Notes under the pieces: model-generated
Told to the model about the DNA's origin: nothing
What the model saw: only the letters and a program-made list of their open reading frames with translations
The model's database searches: none
Program-made: the position numbers and the translations under genes
Shown here: in pieces, positions 45,437 through 56,852 of the stretch
How positions within the stretch are numbered: the stretch's first letter is position 1
How the letters are laid out: every line of letters begins with the position of its first letter
NCBI RefSeq assembly: GCF_016918785.1
Contig: NZ_JAFFPT010000055.1
Coordinates: forward strand, 69,588-133,587
Source: Leptospira ainazelensis
GTDB lineage: Bacteria > Spirochaetota > Leptospiria > Leptospirales > Leptospiraceae
Length of the DNA: 64,000 nucleotides
Direction of reading: 5' to 3'

Positions 45437-45942
45437 ATTGAACTCCGAATTTTATGGATTCGAAAAGGGAAAATTTCAATCACCGCGAGAGGACGCTTCA
45501 AAATCACCTGCAAACAAATTTTATAGAAAATACTGAAAACCTTTCCCAAAACCTTAAAATGTGGGAACTCTCACGTATTTTGGATGATAATAGTACAAGT
45601 AGAAATTCCGCAAAAAATCGATAAGACGTAATCTGTGGGAACTCACACGGATAAATTAGAATTTTATAAAATGAAGATCCTTTCTTCTTTCGAGGTTTTG
45701 GGGCAGGCTTTTGCGGGAACTCCATCGAAATTTCACGGCAATCCTCTCATCGAAATTTCATGAACCGCTTAAGGGAGTAATCTGTTGGAACTCCTGCGTT
45801 TTTATTATAAGCTTATGAAGAGTTCTCAGCGGTTTCTTTTGAGGTTTTGGAACAAACTCTAAGTAGGAACTCTTACAAAATCTCCCAAAAAAAAGTTGCA
45901 ATCTCTTTTATACATTAAGCCCGACTGTCTCGGATCGGTAAA
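45437..45942. repeat. Cluster of five dispersed GGAACTC repeats
   Basis: No gene. Copies begin at 45561 (GTGGGAACTCTCAC), 45635 (GTGGGAACTCACAC), 45714 (GCGGGAACTCC), 45784 (GTTGGAACTCC) and 45863 (GTAGGAACTCT), spaced about 70-80 bases apart. Flanking sequence partly repeats too: GTAATCTGT precedes two of them and is shared with 18692; a TTTTGGGGCA or TTTTGGAACA block comes before two others. The spacing suggests a larger mosaic unit. Confidence 0.75.
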
Positions 45943-45973
45943 AAAAAGACCGGGACTTTCACCCGGTCTTTTT
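45943..45973. terminator. Strong hairpin terminator
   Basis: Arms AAAAAGACCGGG and CCCGGTCTTTTT flank a seven-base loop and give T runs on both strands. It lies 44 bases past the end of the minus-strand FliG-like gene and should end that transcript. Confidence 0.85.
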
Positions 45974-46016
45974 CTATCCCCTAACTAAGGAATCCATTTT
46001 TAACAAAGCTTCGAAC

Positions 46017-46775
46017 CTAAAAGTCTCGATTCATTTCCCGTTTCGAAGCAAATAAACCGAGAATCTTCAACTGAGCGTCTTTTACTTTTTCAGAGCCGTC
46101 GTAAGAATCGTCGGATTTCATAAGTTCTTTCATCAACCAGCGGGAAGATTCCCGATCCATAAAATCTAAAACTTGAATCACAAGTTTTTCGCGAACGCTC
46201 CTGAGTGCGCCCGCAAGATCCGGAAGGCTGACTTGTCTTAGGAGTTCTTTTAATTCGTTGTGAGAAAGAGAATGAAAGGCGCGGCTTAAAAGAATATCCG
46301 AATCAATCTGAGGTTTAGAGTTGCAAAACTCCGCGTAAAAATCATTGAGTAGAATCGTATCGATTTCCTTTCTTTTAGCCATCACGTAGTTCCAGAAATT
46401 TTCCTGATAGGATTCTCCAAAATAAGAGGCGTTTCTTTCTAAAAAAACTGATATATGCAATTCTTTCTGAATCGCTTCCATTCCTTCGAGAACGATAATT
46501 CGATCTAAAAGTTCTCTTCCTTCGTAACCTCCGGAGAGAATATAACCTTTTAAAATATTTCTAACGTTTTCGGAATCCATTCCGATTCCTAAGAGTTCAA
46601 AACCTTTTCTCAAAATAAACGGATGTTTTTCCGAGTTGAACTCGTCGATTAAAAAGTATTTTCCAAAAACATAACACTTTTCGCAGAGTTCGAGCATCAT
46701 TCCCAAAGTTTTTAAACTTTGTTCTTTCTCGTCGTCTTTGCAGAAAAGCTGATCCGGTCTTAAGTGTGCCAGCAT
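46017..46775 (-). CDS. FliG C-terminal-like protein
   Basis: A 252-residue protein from the ATG at 46775, which has GGAG ten bases upstream; a longer frame to 46823 is possible. The last 90 residues read like the C-terminal half of the flagellar switch protein Fli[27 protein letters not shown], then [22 protein letters not shown] and [20 protein letters not shown]. The N-terminal part ([21 protein letters not shown]) is helical and does not match FliG. It is shorter than full FliG (about 335-345) and no flagellar gene lies near. It could be a FliG paralogue that modulates the motor. Confidence 0.6.
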   Translation of the reverse strand: MLAHLRPDQLFCKDDEKEQSLKTLGMMLELCEKCYVFGKYFLIDEFNSEKHPFILRKGFELLGIGMDSENVRNILKGYILSGGYEGRELLDRIIVLEGMEAIQKELHISVFLERNASYFGESYQENFWNYVMAKRKEIDTILLNDFYAEFCNSKPQIDSDILLSRAFHSLSHNELKELLRQVSLPDLAGALRSVREKLVIQVLDFMDRESSRWLMKELMKSDDSYDGSEKVKDAQLKILGLFASKREMNRDF

Positions 46776-47026
46776 GTCTTCGTTTCTCCGATTTCTATGA
46801 TTGTCTTTTCTAACCGTTTTCAATTCCGAAAATTGGAATTGGAATCAACGAATTCGTTTTGCAGAAAGATGCATCAATAGACGAAGAAAGAGAAATCTTT
46901 CGAACTTTTTGTTCAAAATTTCCTTTTGAGGACTCAAAATTCAGTTCGGATTCTTTTTTACTAACCCTTTTGTCTTAATGGTTCTTAGATAGTTTGACCG
47001 ATTTGTGACAATAAGAAGTCCATCTT

Positions 47027-47788
47027 CTAAGAAACAAGGACCAGGGGATAGAGTAAGACCTGAATCGATTCGGAGTAATGAACAATAGGAGCTCCCTCTA
47101 CAACGGGAATCCCGTGGCTTTGAAAAATCTCGTTTTTATAAATCATACATTCCCCCTTCTGAAGCGGCCAGGGAATATGATGAACTTCTCCCCTATAAAT
47201 TCTTCCTTTTGAATCTTGAGAATAAAGACAATATCTTTCCGTTAGCCAGTTCTCAAGTGTTCCACGTTTTGAACGATAGATTTCGGAGATCGGTTTGTAT
47301 TTTGCGTAAAATTCCGCAGGTCTCGCCCGATCATCTTTTCTCAATGATAAGAATTCTTTCTGATCTTTCTCTCTTCGAATCAACATCTTTGCGTTGAGAT
47401 AAGGAAGATGAAAAAACTTTCTTGCGATCTCCACAACGAGAGGATTGCCCGCGTCCAAACTAAAAAAATAGACTCCCGGTTTTTCACAGTTCTTCACATA
47501 GGTTCGAACATTCAATTCCGGAAAATAGGAAAGCCAAGGTAATGACGGTAAATAGAGCGGCCTGACTCCTTTCATTCGAAAAGGAACCAATCCTATATAA
47601 GCCTTTTCTTCAAAGGTGTCAGCTTCCAATTCCTTCGGTAATACCTCTTTTAAAAATTCTTTTGGAATCTCCCAGTGTAAAAAAGCCAATTCTTCCCAAT
47701 ACTGGACCATAAACGGTTTTGTTTTGGGTAAAGGCCACGGTCGATGCGAGATTTGTTTTTGCAGATTGAAAAGAGACGAAAAGGTCAT
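47027..47788 (-). CDS. DUF2071 (YqjF-like) protein
   Basis: Spanning 253 residues, it has the DUF2071 opening: VQYWEELAFLHWEIPKEFLKEVLPKELEADTFEEKAYIGLVPF is its leading block in outline (WEELAFLHW, PKELEADTF, AYIGLVPFRM). Next come LPWLSYFPELNVRTYVK and GVYFFSLDAGNPLVVEIARKFF, and later LTERYCLYS and the VHHIPWPLQ segment with histidines. The family resembles an acetoacetate-decarboxylase-like fold; the activity is unknown. It stands alone, facing away from the metalloprotease gene. Confidence 0.88.
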   Translation of the reverse strand: MTFSSLFNLQKQISHRPWPLPKTKPFMVQYWEELAFLHWEIPKEFLKEVLPKELEADTFEEKAYIGLVPFRMKGVRPLYLPSLPWLSYFPELNVRTYVKNCEKPGVYFFSLDAGNPLVVEIARKFFHLPYLNAKMLIRREKDQKEFLSLRKDDRARPAEFYAKYKPISEIYRSKRGTLENWLTERYCLYSQDSKGRIYRGEVHHIPWPLQKGECMIYKNEIFQSHGIPVVEGAPIVHYSESIQVLLYPLVLVS

Positions 47789-47991
47789 GGTAGAATGTTC
47801 CGATTTTCGAATTTTTAAGGAAATATATTTTTACATTCTCCTTCGAATTGTATCACATTTCGATTGCAATTTCACTTTGGAGAAACTCGATTCCTTCAAA
47901 TGTCATATTATAATTTTTTATTTTTTAGAAAAAAGTTAAATCTATGTCCGACTATCTCCTCGATTCTGATAAGAATAAAAAAAGGTTCGAT

Positions 47992-49407
47992 ATGAAAAAG
48001 AATATTAGAAAATTACTCATCAGCTTTGCCCTCATCACTTCGTTTATCAATTGTCCGGGCGGCGGAGGCGGTTCGGATATGACTTCGATCTTATTTTTAC
48101 TTGCAAGCGGATCCGCCTCTGGAGGCGGCAAAACGACAACACCGACGACTTCCTCCGCTCCTTGTATGGAAAAAAATTCCTTTACGATCTCGAGTGCGAC
48201 CGCCTGGACTTTCAGCGGTCTTCCGTATTTTTATTCGAGCGCTAAAACTTACACGTTGTCTCCCTCAAAACCTTCTTCCGTTTTTTATGCGAAACAGGAT
48301 CATCCGTTTACGAATCCGAATGCCGACTATAGACCGGTTTTCCCTACATTCTACGATTCGAACGGAAGCAACTATCAGGGAAGAGAAGGTTGGAACGTCT
48401 TCACCGTGACCTCTATGAGTCCTTACGGATACAACGGATTTTATTACGTGAACAAGTTCATAAACAATAGCCTTTCGGCGGGTCAGATCAACGCAGTCGA
48501 TTTTAACTTTCCGACCAACCCCGCAACGGTCAACGCAAGCGCTTCGATCATCACAAACTGTAGAACTCTGGATTCCGACGAAAAATCCTTTTCAGCAAGT
48601 AGCGGTTCTTCGAGCACAAACGGTTTAAGTAAGATTTGGACGAACCGCAAAAAATTGAACGTGAATCTTATTTTTATTAAAGACGGCAACACCCGCGCTT
48701 ATCCGGATCCGACACAAGCGGGTTTACAAACGGCGCTCAATCGTTGGAAATCGATTTATTCTCAAGATTCGGTTAAGATCGACATTCAATATACGGTGAC
48801 CGAGTTGGATTCTGCGGAGTTCTTAAGTCTTGCATCGTTATCCACCGACTTCTACAACACGACCGGAAGTTTAGGAAAGTTATTCTCTTCCACCTCTTCC
48901 GTTCAATCCGATGTCGCATTAAATCTTTATATCGCAAGGGAGGAAACCGAAGTGGGAGGTGTTCTAGGGATTTCAGGCGGAATCCCCGGTACGGTCGGTC
49001 TCAAAGGCACTCCTCAATCCGGTATGGTGGTTTTTATCGAACCTCATCGTTCTTCGGGCGCTCTCGGTTCCATCCTGAGCGTCGCGGATCAGAATTTCTT
49101 AGGAGATACGATGGCACACGAAGCGGGGCACTTCTTGGGACTTTTTCACACGGTGGAAAGTGCGGGGCAGAGCGGAGCCGGTACTCCGAATTACACGATG
49201 GATCCTCTGATTGAAACTCCACTTTGCACATCGGCGAGAAACACCAACGGTAACGGAAGGGTCGATATCAGCGAGTGTAGCGGGACGGGCTTTTTTGATT
49301 CCGGTTCTTTGAATCTTATGTTTTGGGCGGGAGACGGCGTCACTCAACAAACTCAACTCACCGGAGAACAAGGATGGGTTTTGAGACTAAACCCTCTCGT
49401 TTACTAA
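47992..49407 (+). CDS. Lipoprotein metalloprotease, M43/pappalysin-like
   Basis: The protein has 471 residues from ATG 47992, with AAAAGG seven bases before; the longer frame at 47944 has no ribosome site. The lipobox is ITSFINC, followed by a Gly/Ser/Thr-rich linker. The zinc motif is HEAGHFLGLFH (HExxHxxGxxH) near residue 378, and a Met-turn candidate LNLMFWAGDG lies about 60 residues on, then LTGEQGWVLRLNP at the end, an arrangement like pappalysins. It is likely an outer-surface protease acting on host or envelope proteins. The next gene encodes an exported helical protein. Confidence 0.85.
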   Translation: MKKNIRKLLISFALITSFINCPGGGGGSDMTSILFLLASGSASGGGKTTTPTTSSAPCMEKNSFTISSATAWTFSGLPYFYSSAKTYTLSPSKPSSVFYAKQDHPFTNPNADYRPVFPTFYDSNGSNYQGREGWNVFTVTSMSPYGYNGFYYVNKFINNSLSAGQINAVDFNFPTNPATVNASASIITNCRTLDSDEKSFSASSGSSSTNGLSKIWTNRKKLNVNLIFIKDGNTRAYPDPTQAGLQTALNRWKSIYSQDSVKIDIQYTVTELDSAEFLSLASLSTDFYNTTGSLGKLFSSTSSVQSDVALNLYIAREETEVGGVLGISGGIPGTVGLKGTPQSGMVVFIEPHRSSGALGSILSVADQNFLGDTMAHEAGHFLGLFHTVESAGQSGAGTPNYTMDPLIETPLCTSARNTNGNGRVDISECSGTGFFDSGSLNLMFWAGDGVTQQTQLTGEQGWVLRLNPLVY

Positions 49408-49430
49408 ATTAAATTAGGAAAATAAAATAT

Positions 49431-49955
49431 ATGAAAAAGATAATTCTTACATTGATCCTTTCGACGACATTCGTCGTACCTCTGTTAGCTGAAAACTTAG
49501 ATCCTCAAAAACTCTCCGAAATCCGCTCCGTTTTATCGGGAACTAGGCATTTGGAGGATTTGAACGAACTTAAGAAGAATTTAGAGATCTACGAAGCCGA
49601 TCCTTCTCCATATCTGATCGCAATCATTCAAGAATCCGGAACCAGGGTTTATATCAGAACGAGAGCCTTAAATTTGCTGCAATTCTATCCTTCCGAAACG
49701 AACTCCCAATTCTTAGAATCTAAAATTTCCGCAAACAACGAGCATGAATCCGTTCGAAAATTCGCGATTCGAAGTTACGCAATTTCTCAAAAAGGGCAAA
49801 CTTCCAAGGTGGAAACGTTTTTAGGAAAATATCGGAACGATTCCAATCTGGGGAGTTTTGTAAGCCGGACTCTCAAAGAATTCAATTCCAATCATACTCT
49901 GGAAAAAAACGATTCTTCCAAACGACAAATCGACAGAAACATTCTGAAAAAATAG
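49431..49955 (+). CDS. Exported helical-repeat (HEAT-like) protein
   Basis: The 174-residue product starts with a signal peptide (cut near PLLAEN). The mature part holds helix pairs of HEAT or Armadillo form (SPYLIAIIQESGTRVYIRTRALNLLQFYP, then ESVRKFAIRSYAISQKGQTSKVETFL; each is quoted for pattern). It follows the metalloprotease by 23 bases and is likely cotranscribed, perhaps as an inhibitor, chaperone or docking partner. Its tail is polar and basic. The 53-bp repeat array begins about 100 bases after it. Confidence 0.7.
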   Translation: MKKIILTLILSTTFVVPLLAENLDPQKLSEIRSVLSGTRHLEDLNELKKNLEIYEADPSPYLIAIIQESGTRVYIRTRALNLLQFYPSETNSQFLESKISANNEHESVRKFAIRSYAISQKGQTSKVETFLGKYRNDSNLGSFVSRTLKEFNSNHTLEKNDSSKRQIDRNILKK

Positions 49956-50057
49956 AAACGGGAGTTCGATCACACGCAATTGAAAAAGTAAGTTTGGTCC
50001 CTTAGTTAGGAAAAAGGCCCTTTCGGAATTCTCCGGAGGGGCCTTCTTGTAGGAACT

Positions 50058-50350
50058 CCTCGACTGAAAAAGTAGGAACTCCTGCGTTTTCCAAAAACTC
50101 AGCAGACAATCCTCGACTGAAAAAGTAGGAACTCCTGCGTTTTCCAAAAATTCAGCAGACAATCCTCGACTGAAAAAGTAGGAACTCCTGCGTTTTCCAA
50201 TAACTCGGAAGACAATCCTCGACTGAAAAAGTAGGAACTCCTGCGTTTTTCAAAAACTCAGCAGATAATCCTCGACTAAAAAAAGTAGGAACTCCTGCGT
50301 CTTCCAATAACTCAGCAGACAATCCTCGACTGAAAAAGTAGGAACTCCTC
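50058..50350 (+). repeat. 53-bp tandem repeat array, about 5.5 copies
   Basis: Units start with CCTCGACTGAAAAAGTAGG at 50058, 50111, 50164, 50217, 50270 and 50324; the period is 53, then 54 where an A is inserted. Each continues with AACTCCTGCGTTTTCC and a Cys/Gln-like CTCAGCAGACAA segment. The sixth copy is cut short. Units differ at only a few bases. The core GTAGGAACTCC is the dispersed repeat. The array fills the gap before the crotonyl-CoA reductase gene. Confidence 0.95.
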
Positions 50351-50378
50351 CAAAACAGGGTTGATTCTCACAAAAAAC

Positions 50379-50391
50379 GCGGGAACTCCCC
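50379..50391 (+). repeat. GCGGGAACTCCCC dispersed repeat
   Basis: This further copy of the core lies between the tandem array and the crotonyl-CoA carboxylase/reductase gene, in the form seen at 9349 and 9526. Confidence 0.5.
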
Positions 50392-50434
50392 TAAAAATTG
50401 GTGTAGATGAAATACCAAAGTTCAGAAATCTGTG

Positions 50435-51685
<1,251 letters not shown>

Positions 51686-51705
51686 TTTCCAAATCGACCA
51701 GTCGT

Positions 51706-51749
51706 AAAAACCCCCGAAAACTGAAAATGTTTTCGGGGGTTTTTGTTTT
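51706..51749 (+). terminator. Rho-independent terminator of the crotonyl-CoA reductase gene
   Basis: Perfect 16-base arms AAAAACCCCCGAAAAC and GTTTTCGGGGGTTTTT flank a seven-base loop and are followed by GTTTTT. Confidence 0.92.
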
Positions 51750-51838
51750 TGCGAAGAATGTCTCGGGCGCGTTCTGCGGTCGATCTTCCGAAGTAAAGAA
51801 TGCGTCTTTAAGTTCCGCAGAACCGCGCTCTTAGCTCC

Positions 51839-51901
51839 GGTCAAGTTATTGCCAAAGAAAAAAACCAAACAAAGCTCAAACCGATTTGCAATAACTTGAC
51901 C
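51839..51901. repeat. Inverted repeat with 14-base arms
   Basis: GGTCAAGTTATTGC at 51839-51852 is matched by its reverse complement at 51888-51901, with 35 bases between. It lies in the 500-base gap before the fusion gene. It may be a recombination or operator site; the rest of the gap holds nothing recognisable. Confidence 0.7.
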
Positions 51902-52183
51902 ACGCTTCGATCGCTCGCGCGGAAAAACCTTAAACCAAAACCGGCAATTTATTGGATGGATGAATTCGATTCAATTTTTGTTTTAGAAAAGAAAACAACG
52001 GAAAAATTCTTAAGATCATTTTTAAAATTCGGTTTTCAGTCGTAACAAAGACAAAAACCAATTGCTTTTACCGCCTCATTCCCTATGGTCTTCTTCCAAA
52101 CGATTCTACTTTAAATTCGGTTTCTACTAAGAGGGACTGATTTCGACTTTAGAATCGGCTAAAATATTTTAATACTGCCGCCA

Positions 52184-54550
52184 ATGTATATTCCAAAAGC
52201 AATTCTTTTGACTCAATGTCTTCAAAACGATTTTACCGCGCTTCTTGAGAAATACGATCCCCTTCCGAATGCTTTGCATGTCGGTTATCAAGAAGCAAAA
52301 CGGCTATTAGGCGAGATGATTGAATATGGCCCGGTTCATTCCCTGATCGAATGGGCGTATGCAGTGAATCCGGATGATCTCTGGATCGTTCACATCCGCG
52401 ACTGGCACGACGCTTCGGATTCTTCCCAAAAGGATCATCTCCGGCAATTCGGTCCACACTGTATTCAAAATACAAAGGGCGCGGAATTCGTATTCGAACC
52501 TTGGATCCAAGAAGAACAAAGAAAAAGACATCAAATCGTAAACGCATCCGGATTAAACGACTTCGTCGAAACCAATCTGGAAGAAATTCTAAAACCTCTA
52601 AAGGGTAGTTCTTTAAAGGTCGGAATTTCAGGAGTTTGGACGGAAGCCAAAGTTCAATTTCTTGCATACGATATCAAAACCAGATATCCGGAATGGGAAA
52701 TCGGAATTTGCCCGGCTTTAACCGCATCTTCTTCGATTGGAATGCACTTTATCGCGTTGGATCAAATGAAAGAAATCTTAGGCGTAAAAATATTTCCTTC
52801 CATCGGAGCCTTTACCTCTTTTTTAAGCGGAACTGTTCCAAATTTGGAAAAAAGAATCACACATTCCAGAATCTCATCCGATCATTTTCGTTATGAGGAA
52901 AACTACAAAGTCGACGAAACAGATGAAAAACTTCTCTTCTATTTGTTCAGAGATTGTAAGGAAGTAGAGTTCAAATGTCTGGACGGCGGTTTTTCAGGAA
53001 ATGTAGTATTAAAATCAAAATCGGTAGATCATATCGGACACAGCCAGGTTCCTTTCGTGATCAAGATCGGCCCTCGCGACCTCATCGCTAGGGAAAGAAT
53101 CTCCTTTGAAAGGATCGAAGAGGTTTTAGGAAATAACGCCCCCTCGATCGTAGATTTCGCGGAATTGGAAGACAGAGGTGCGATTAAATATCGTTATGCG
53201 GCGATGTTGGAAGGAAATGTCCGCACATTTCAAAAAACGTTCGATACGACCGAAGACGTTCAAGAACTAAAAACGATTTTGGACGTCGTATTCCTAAAAC
53301 AATTGGCGAAACTCTACGAAGCTTCGACCCAAGAAAAACTAAACTTATTAGAATATTATGATTTTCAGTCTAAGTATTCGCCGGGTGTTCGAAAAAGGGT
53401 CGAGTTGATTTCCGGAAAACCTGCAGTCGGAGAAACCATCGAAATCGAATCCGGAGTGATCGTCCCGAACGTTTGCAAATTTTACGAAGAGGATCTCGTC
53501 AATCTCAAAGAATACACGGCGGTCTCACACTTCACGTCCTATGTCCACGGTGATCTCAACGGCGCCAATATCATCTTAGACGCGCAGAATAACGTCTGGT
53601 TAATCGATTTCTTTCACACTCACAAAGGGCATATTCTCAAAGACCTAATCAAGCTGGAGAACGATATCCTCTATATCTTTACGAAAATTCAGAATTTGGA
53701 AGAATGGAAGGAAGCGATAGAGCTCAGCGACCTTCTCCTCAAAGTTCCGGATCTAGGAGTCCCGCTTCCCGCAAAACCGAAAAAAAGCTGGAAACATTCC
53801 AAAATCAACAAAGCCTACTCGGTCATAGCTCATCTTAGATCGTATTACCCTTTTCTTATAAAACTGGATCGAGATCCGTATCAGCTTCATACGGGCGCCT
53901 TACGTTATGCGATGCACACTCTTTCTTTCGACGAGTCTAACGATTGGCAGAAAAAATGGGCTCTTTACTCGGGAACACTTTGTATTACGGGAATCAGGGA
54001 GTATATCCAAAGATCCAAAATTCTTAGAATCGATTATCTCAAGTCAGATTCATTAAACGGAAATCTCTCTCGTATCGGACTCACGATTCTTCCGGGTAGA
54101 AAGGACAGAGAAAGAAATTTAAACGAAGACATTGAAACCATTCTGAAAGAAGGGATCACCCACGTTCTCTGCCTTCTTACTGAAAATGAATTCGCGGAAT
54201 ACGGCGTAAAAGATCTCAAAAACGAATACAAAAACAGCGGACTAAACGTTTATCATTGTCCGGTCCTAGATCAAACTGCCCCCTTGATCGAACAAACGAT
54301 TCCCGTTCTGGAATGGATGGAGCAATCCCTTTCAAAAAAAGGAAAACTTCTCATTCACTGCGTGGGAGGTTTGGGACGTTCGGGAACGTTTGCAGCAGCC
54401 TATTCGATTTGGAAAGAAAAGATGAGCGCGGGCGAAGCGATTTCTTTGGTTCGAGAATCCAGAAGTGAAAGAGCGATCGAATCCAAGATACAAGAGGAGT
54501 TTTTATCAAACTTTGAAGCAAAAATTCTTAATGATAAAAATCTAAATTAG
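52184..54550 (+). CDS. Three-domain fusion: isochorismatase-like, kinase-like, dual-specificity phosphatase
   Basis: This 788-residue soluble protein has three parts. Residues 1-215 follow the isochorismatase/cysteine-hydrolase fold (ILLTQCLQNDF, WIVHIRDWHD, GISGVWTEAKVQF), but the catalytic Asp is Cys12 and the catalytic Cys is Lys156, so it is probably inactive. Residues 260-600 resemble an aminoglycoside-phosphotransferase-type kinase: PFVIKIGPRD gives a candidate ATP lysine, H455-D457-N462 in HGDLNGANI the catalytic loop, and D475 in LIDFFH the metal Asp. Residues 625-780 form a phosphatase with HCVGGLGRSGT (C726, R732) and a possible acid in VLDQTAP. Kinase-like and phosphatase sites in one chain suggest a switch or dual modifier. 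The substrate is unknown. It ends nine bases from the convergent cyclase gene. Confidence 0.8.
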   Translation: MYIPKAILLTQCLQNDFTALLEKYDPLPNALHVGYQEAKRLLGEMIEYGPVHSLIEWAYAVNPDDLWIVHIRDWHDASDSSQKDHLRQFGPHCIQNTKGAEFVFEPWIQEEQRKRHQIVNASGLNDFVETNLEEILKPLKGSSLKVGISGVWTEAKVQFLAYDIKTRYPEWEIGICPALTASSSIGMHFIALDQMKEILGVKIFPSIGAFTSFLSGTVPNLEKRITHSRISSDHFRYEENYKVDETDEKLLFYLFRDCKEVEFKCLDGGFSGNVVLKSKSVDHIGHSQVPFVIKIGPRDLIARERISFERIEEVLGNNAPSIVDFAELEDRGAIKYRYAAMLEGNVRTFQKTFDTTEDVQELKTILDVVFLKQLAKLYEASTQEKLNLLEYYDFQSKYSPGVRKRVELISGKPAVGETIEIESGVIVPNVCKFYEEDLVNLKEYTAVSHFTSYVHGDLNGANIILDAQNNVWLIDFFHTHKGHILKDLIKLENDILYIFTKIQNLEEWKEAIELSDLLLKVPDLGVPLPAKPKKSWKHSKINKAYSVIAHLRSYYPFLIKLDRDPYQLHTGALRYAMHTLSFDESNDWQKKWALYSGTLCITGIREYIQRSKILRIDYLKSDSLNGNLSRIGLTILPGRKDRERNLNEDIETILKEGITHVLCLLTENEFAEYGVKDLKNEYKNSGLNVYHCPVLDQTAPLIEQTIPVLEWMEQSLSKKGKLLIHCVGGLGRSGTFAAAYSIWKEKMSAGEAISLVRESRSERAIESKIQEEFLSNFEAKILNDKNLN

Positions 54551-54559
54551 AAAATTTGA

Positions 54560-56698
<2,139 letters not shown>

Positions 56699-56852
56699 GG
56701 GAAGTTTTCTTGATTCTCTTCCGCACTCTTGCTCTTGGTCAATAAGAATATTGAGAATCACGTTCTTTACTTTCTTTGAATAAAGTTTTTTAGCGGGTGA
56801 TTGATTCCGTTTTTAATAAAATTAATCCATCTTTTGAATTACCGGTCCTTCA

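Noticed and set aside
50058..50350. The tandem array considered as a CRISPR array.
   Set aside because: Units are contiguous and nearly identical over their full 53 bases, with no variable spacers, and no cas genes were seen.
52184..54550. The long fusion considered as an artefact of two genes joined by a frameshift.
   Set aside because: One frame is open for 788 codons with protein-like composition throughout and no internal start with a ribosome site at the domain borders.
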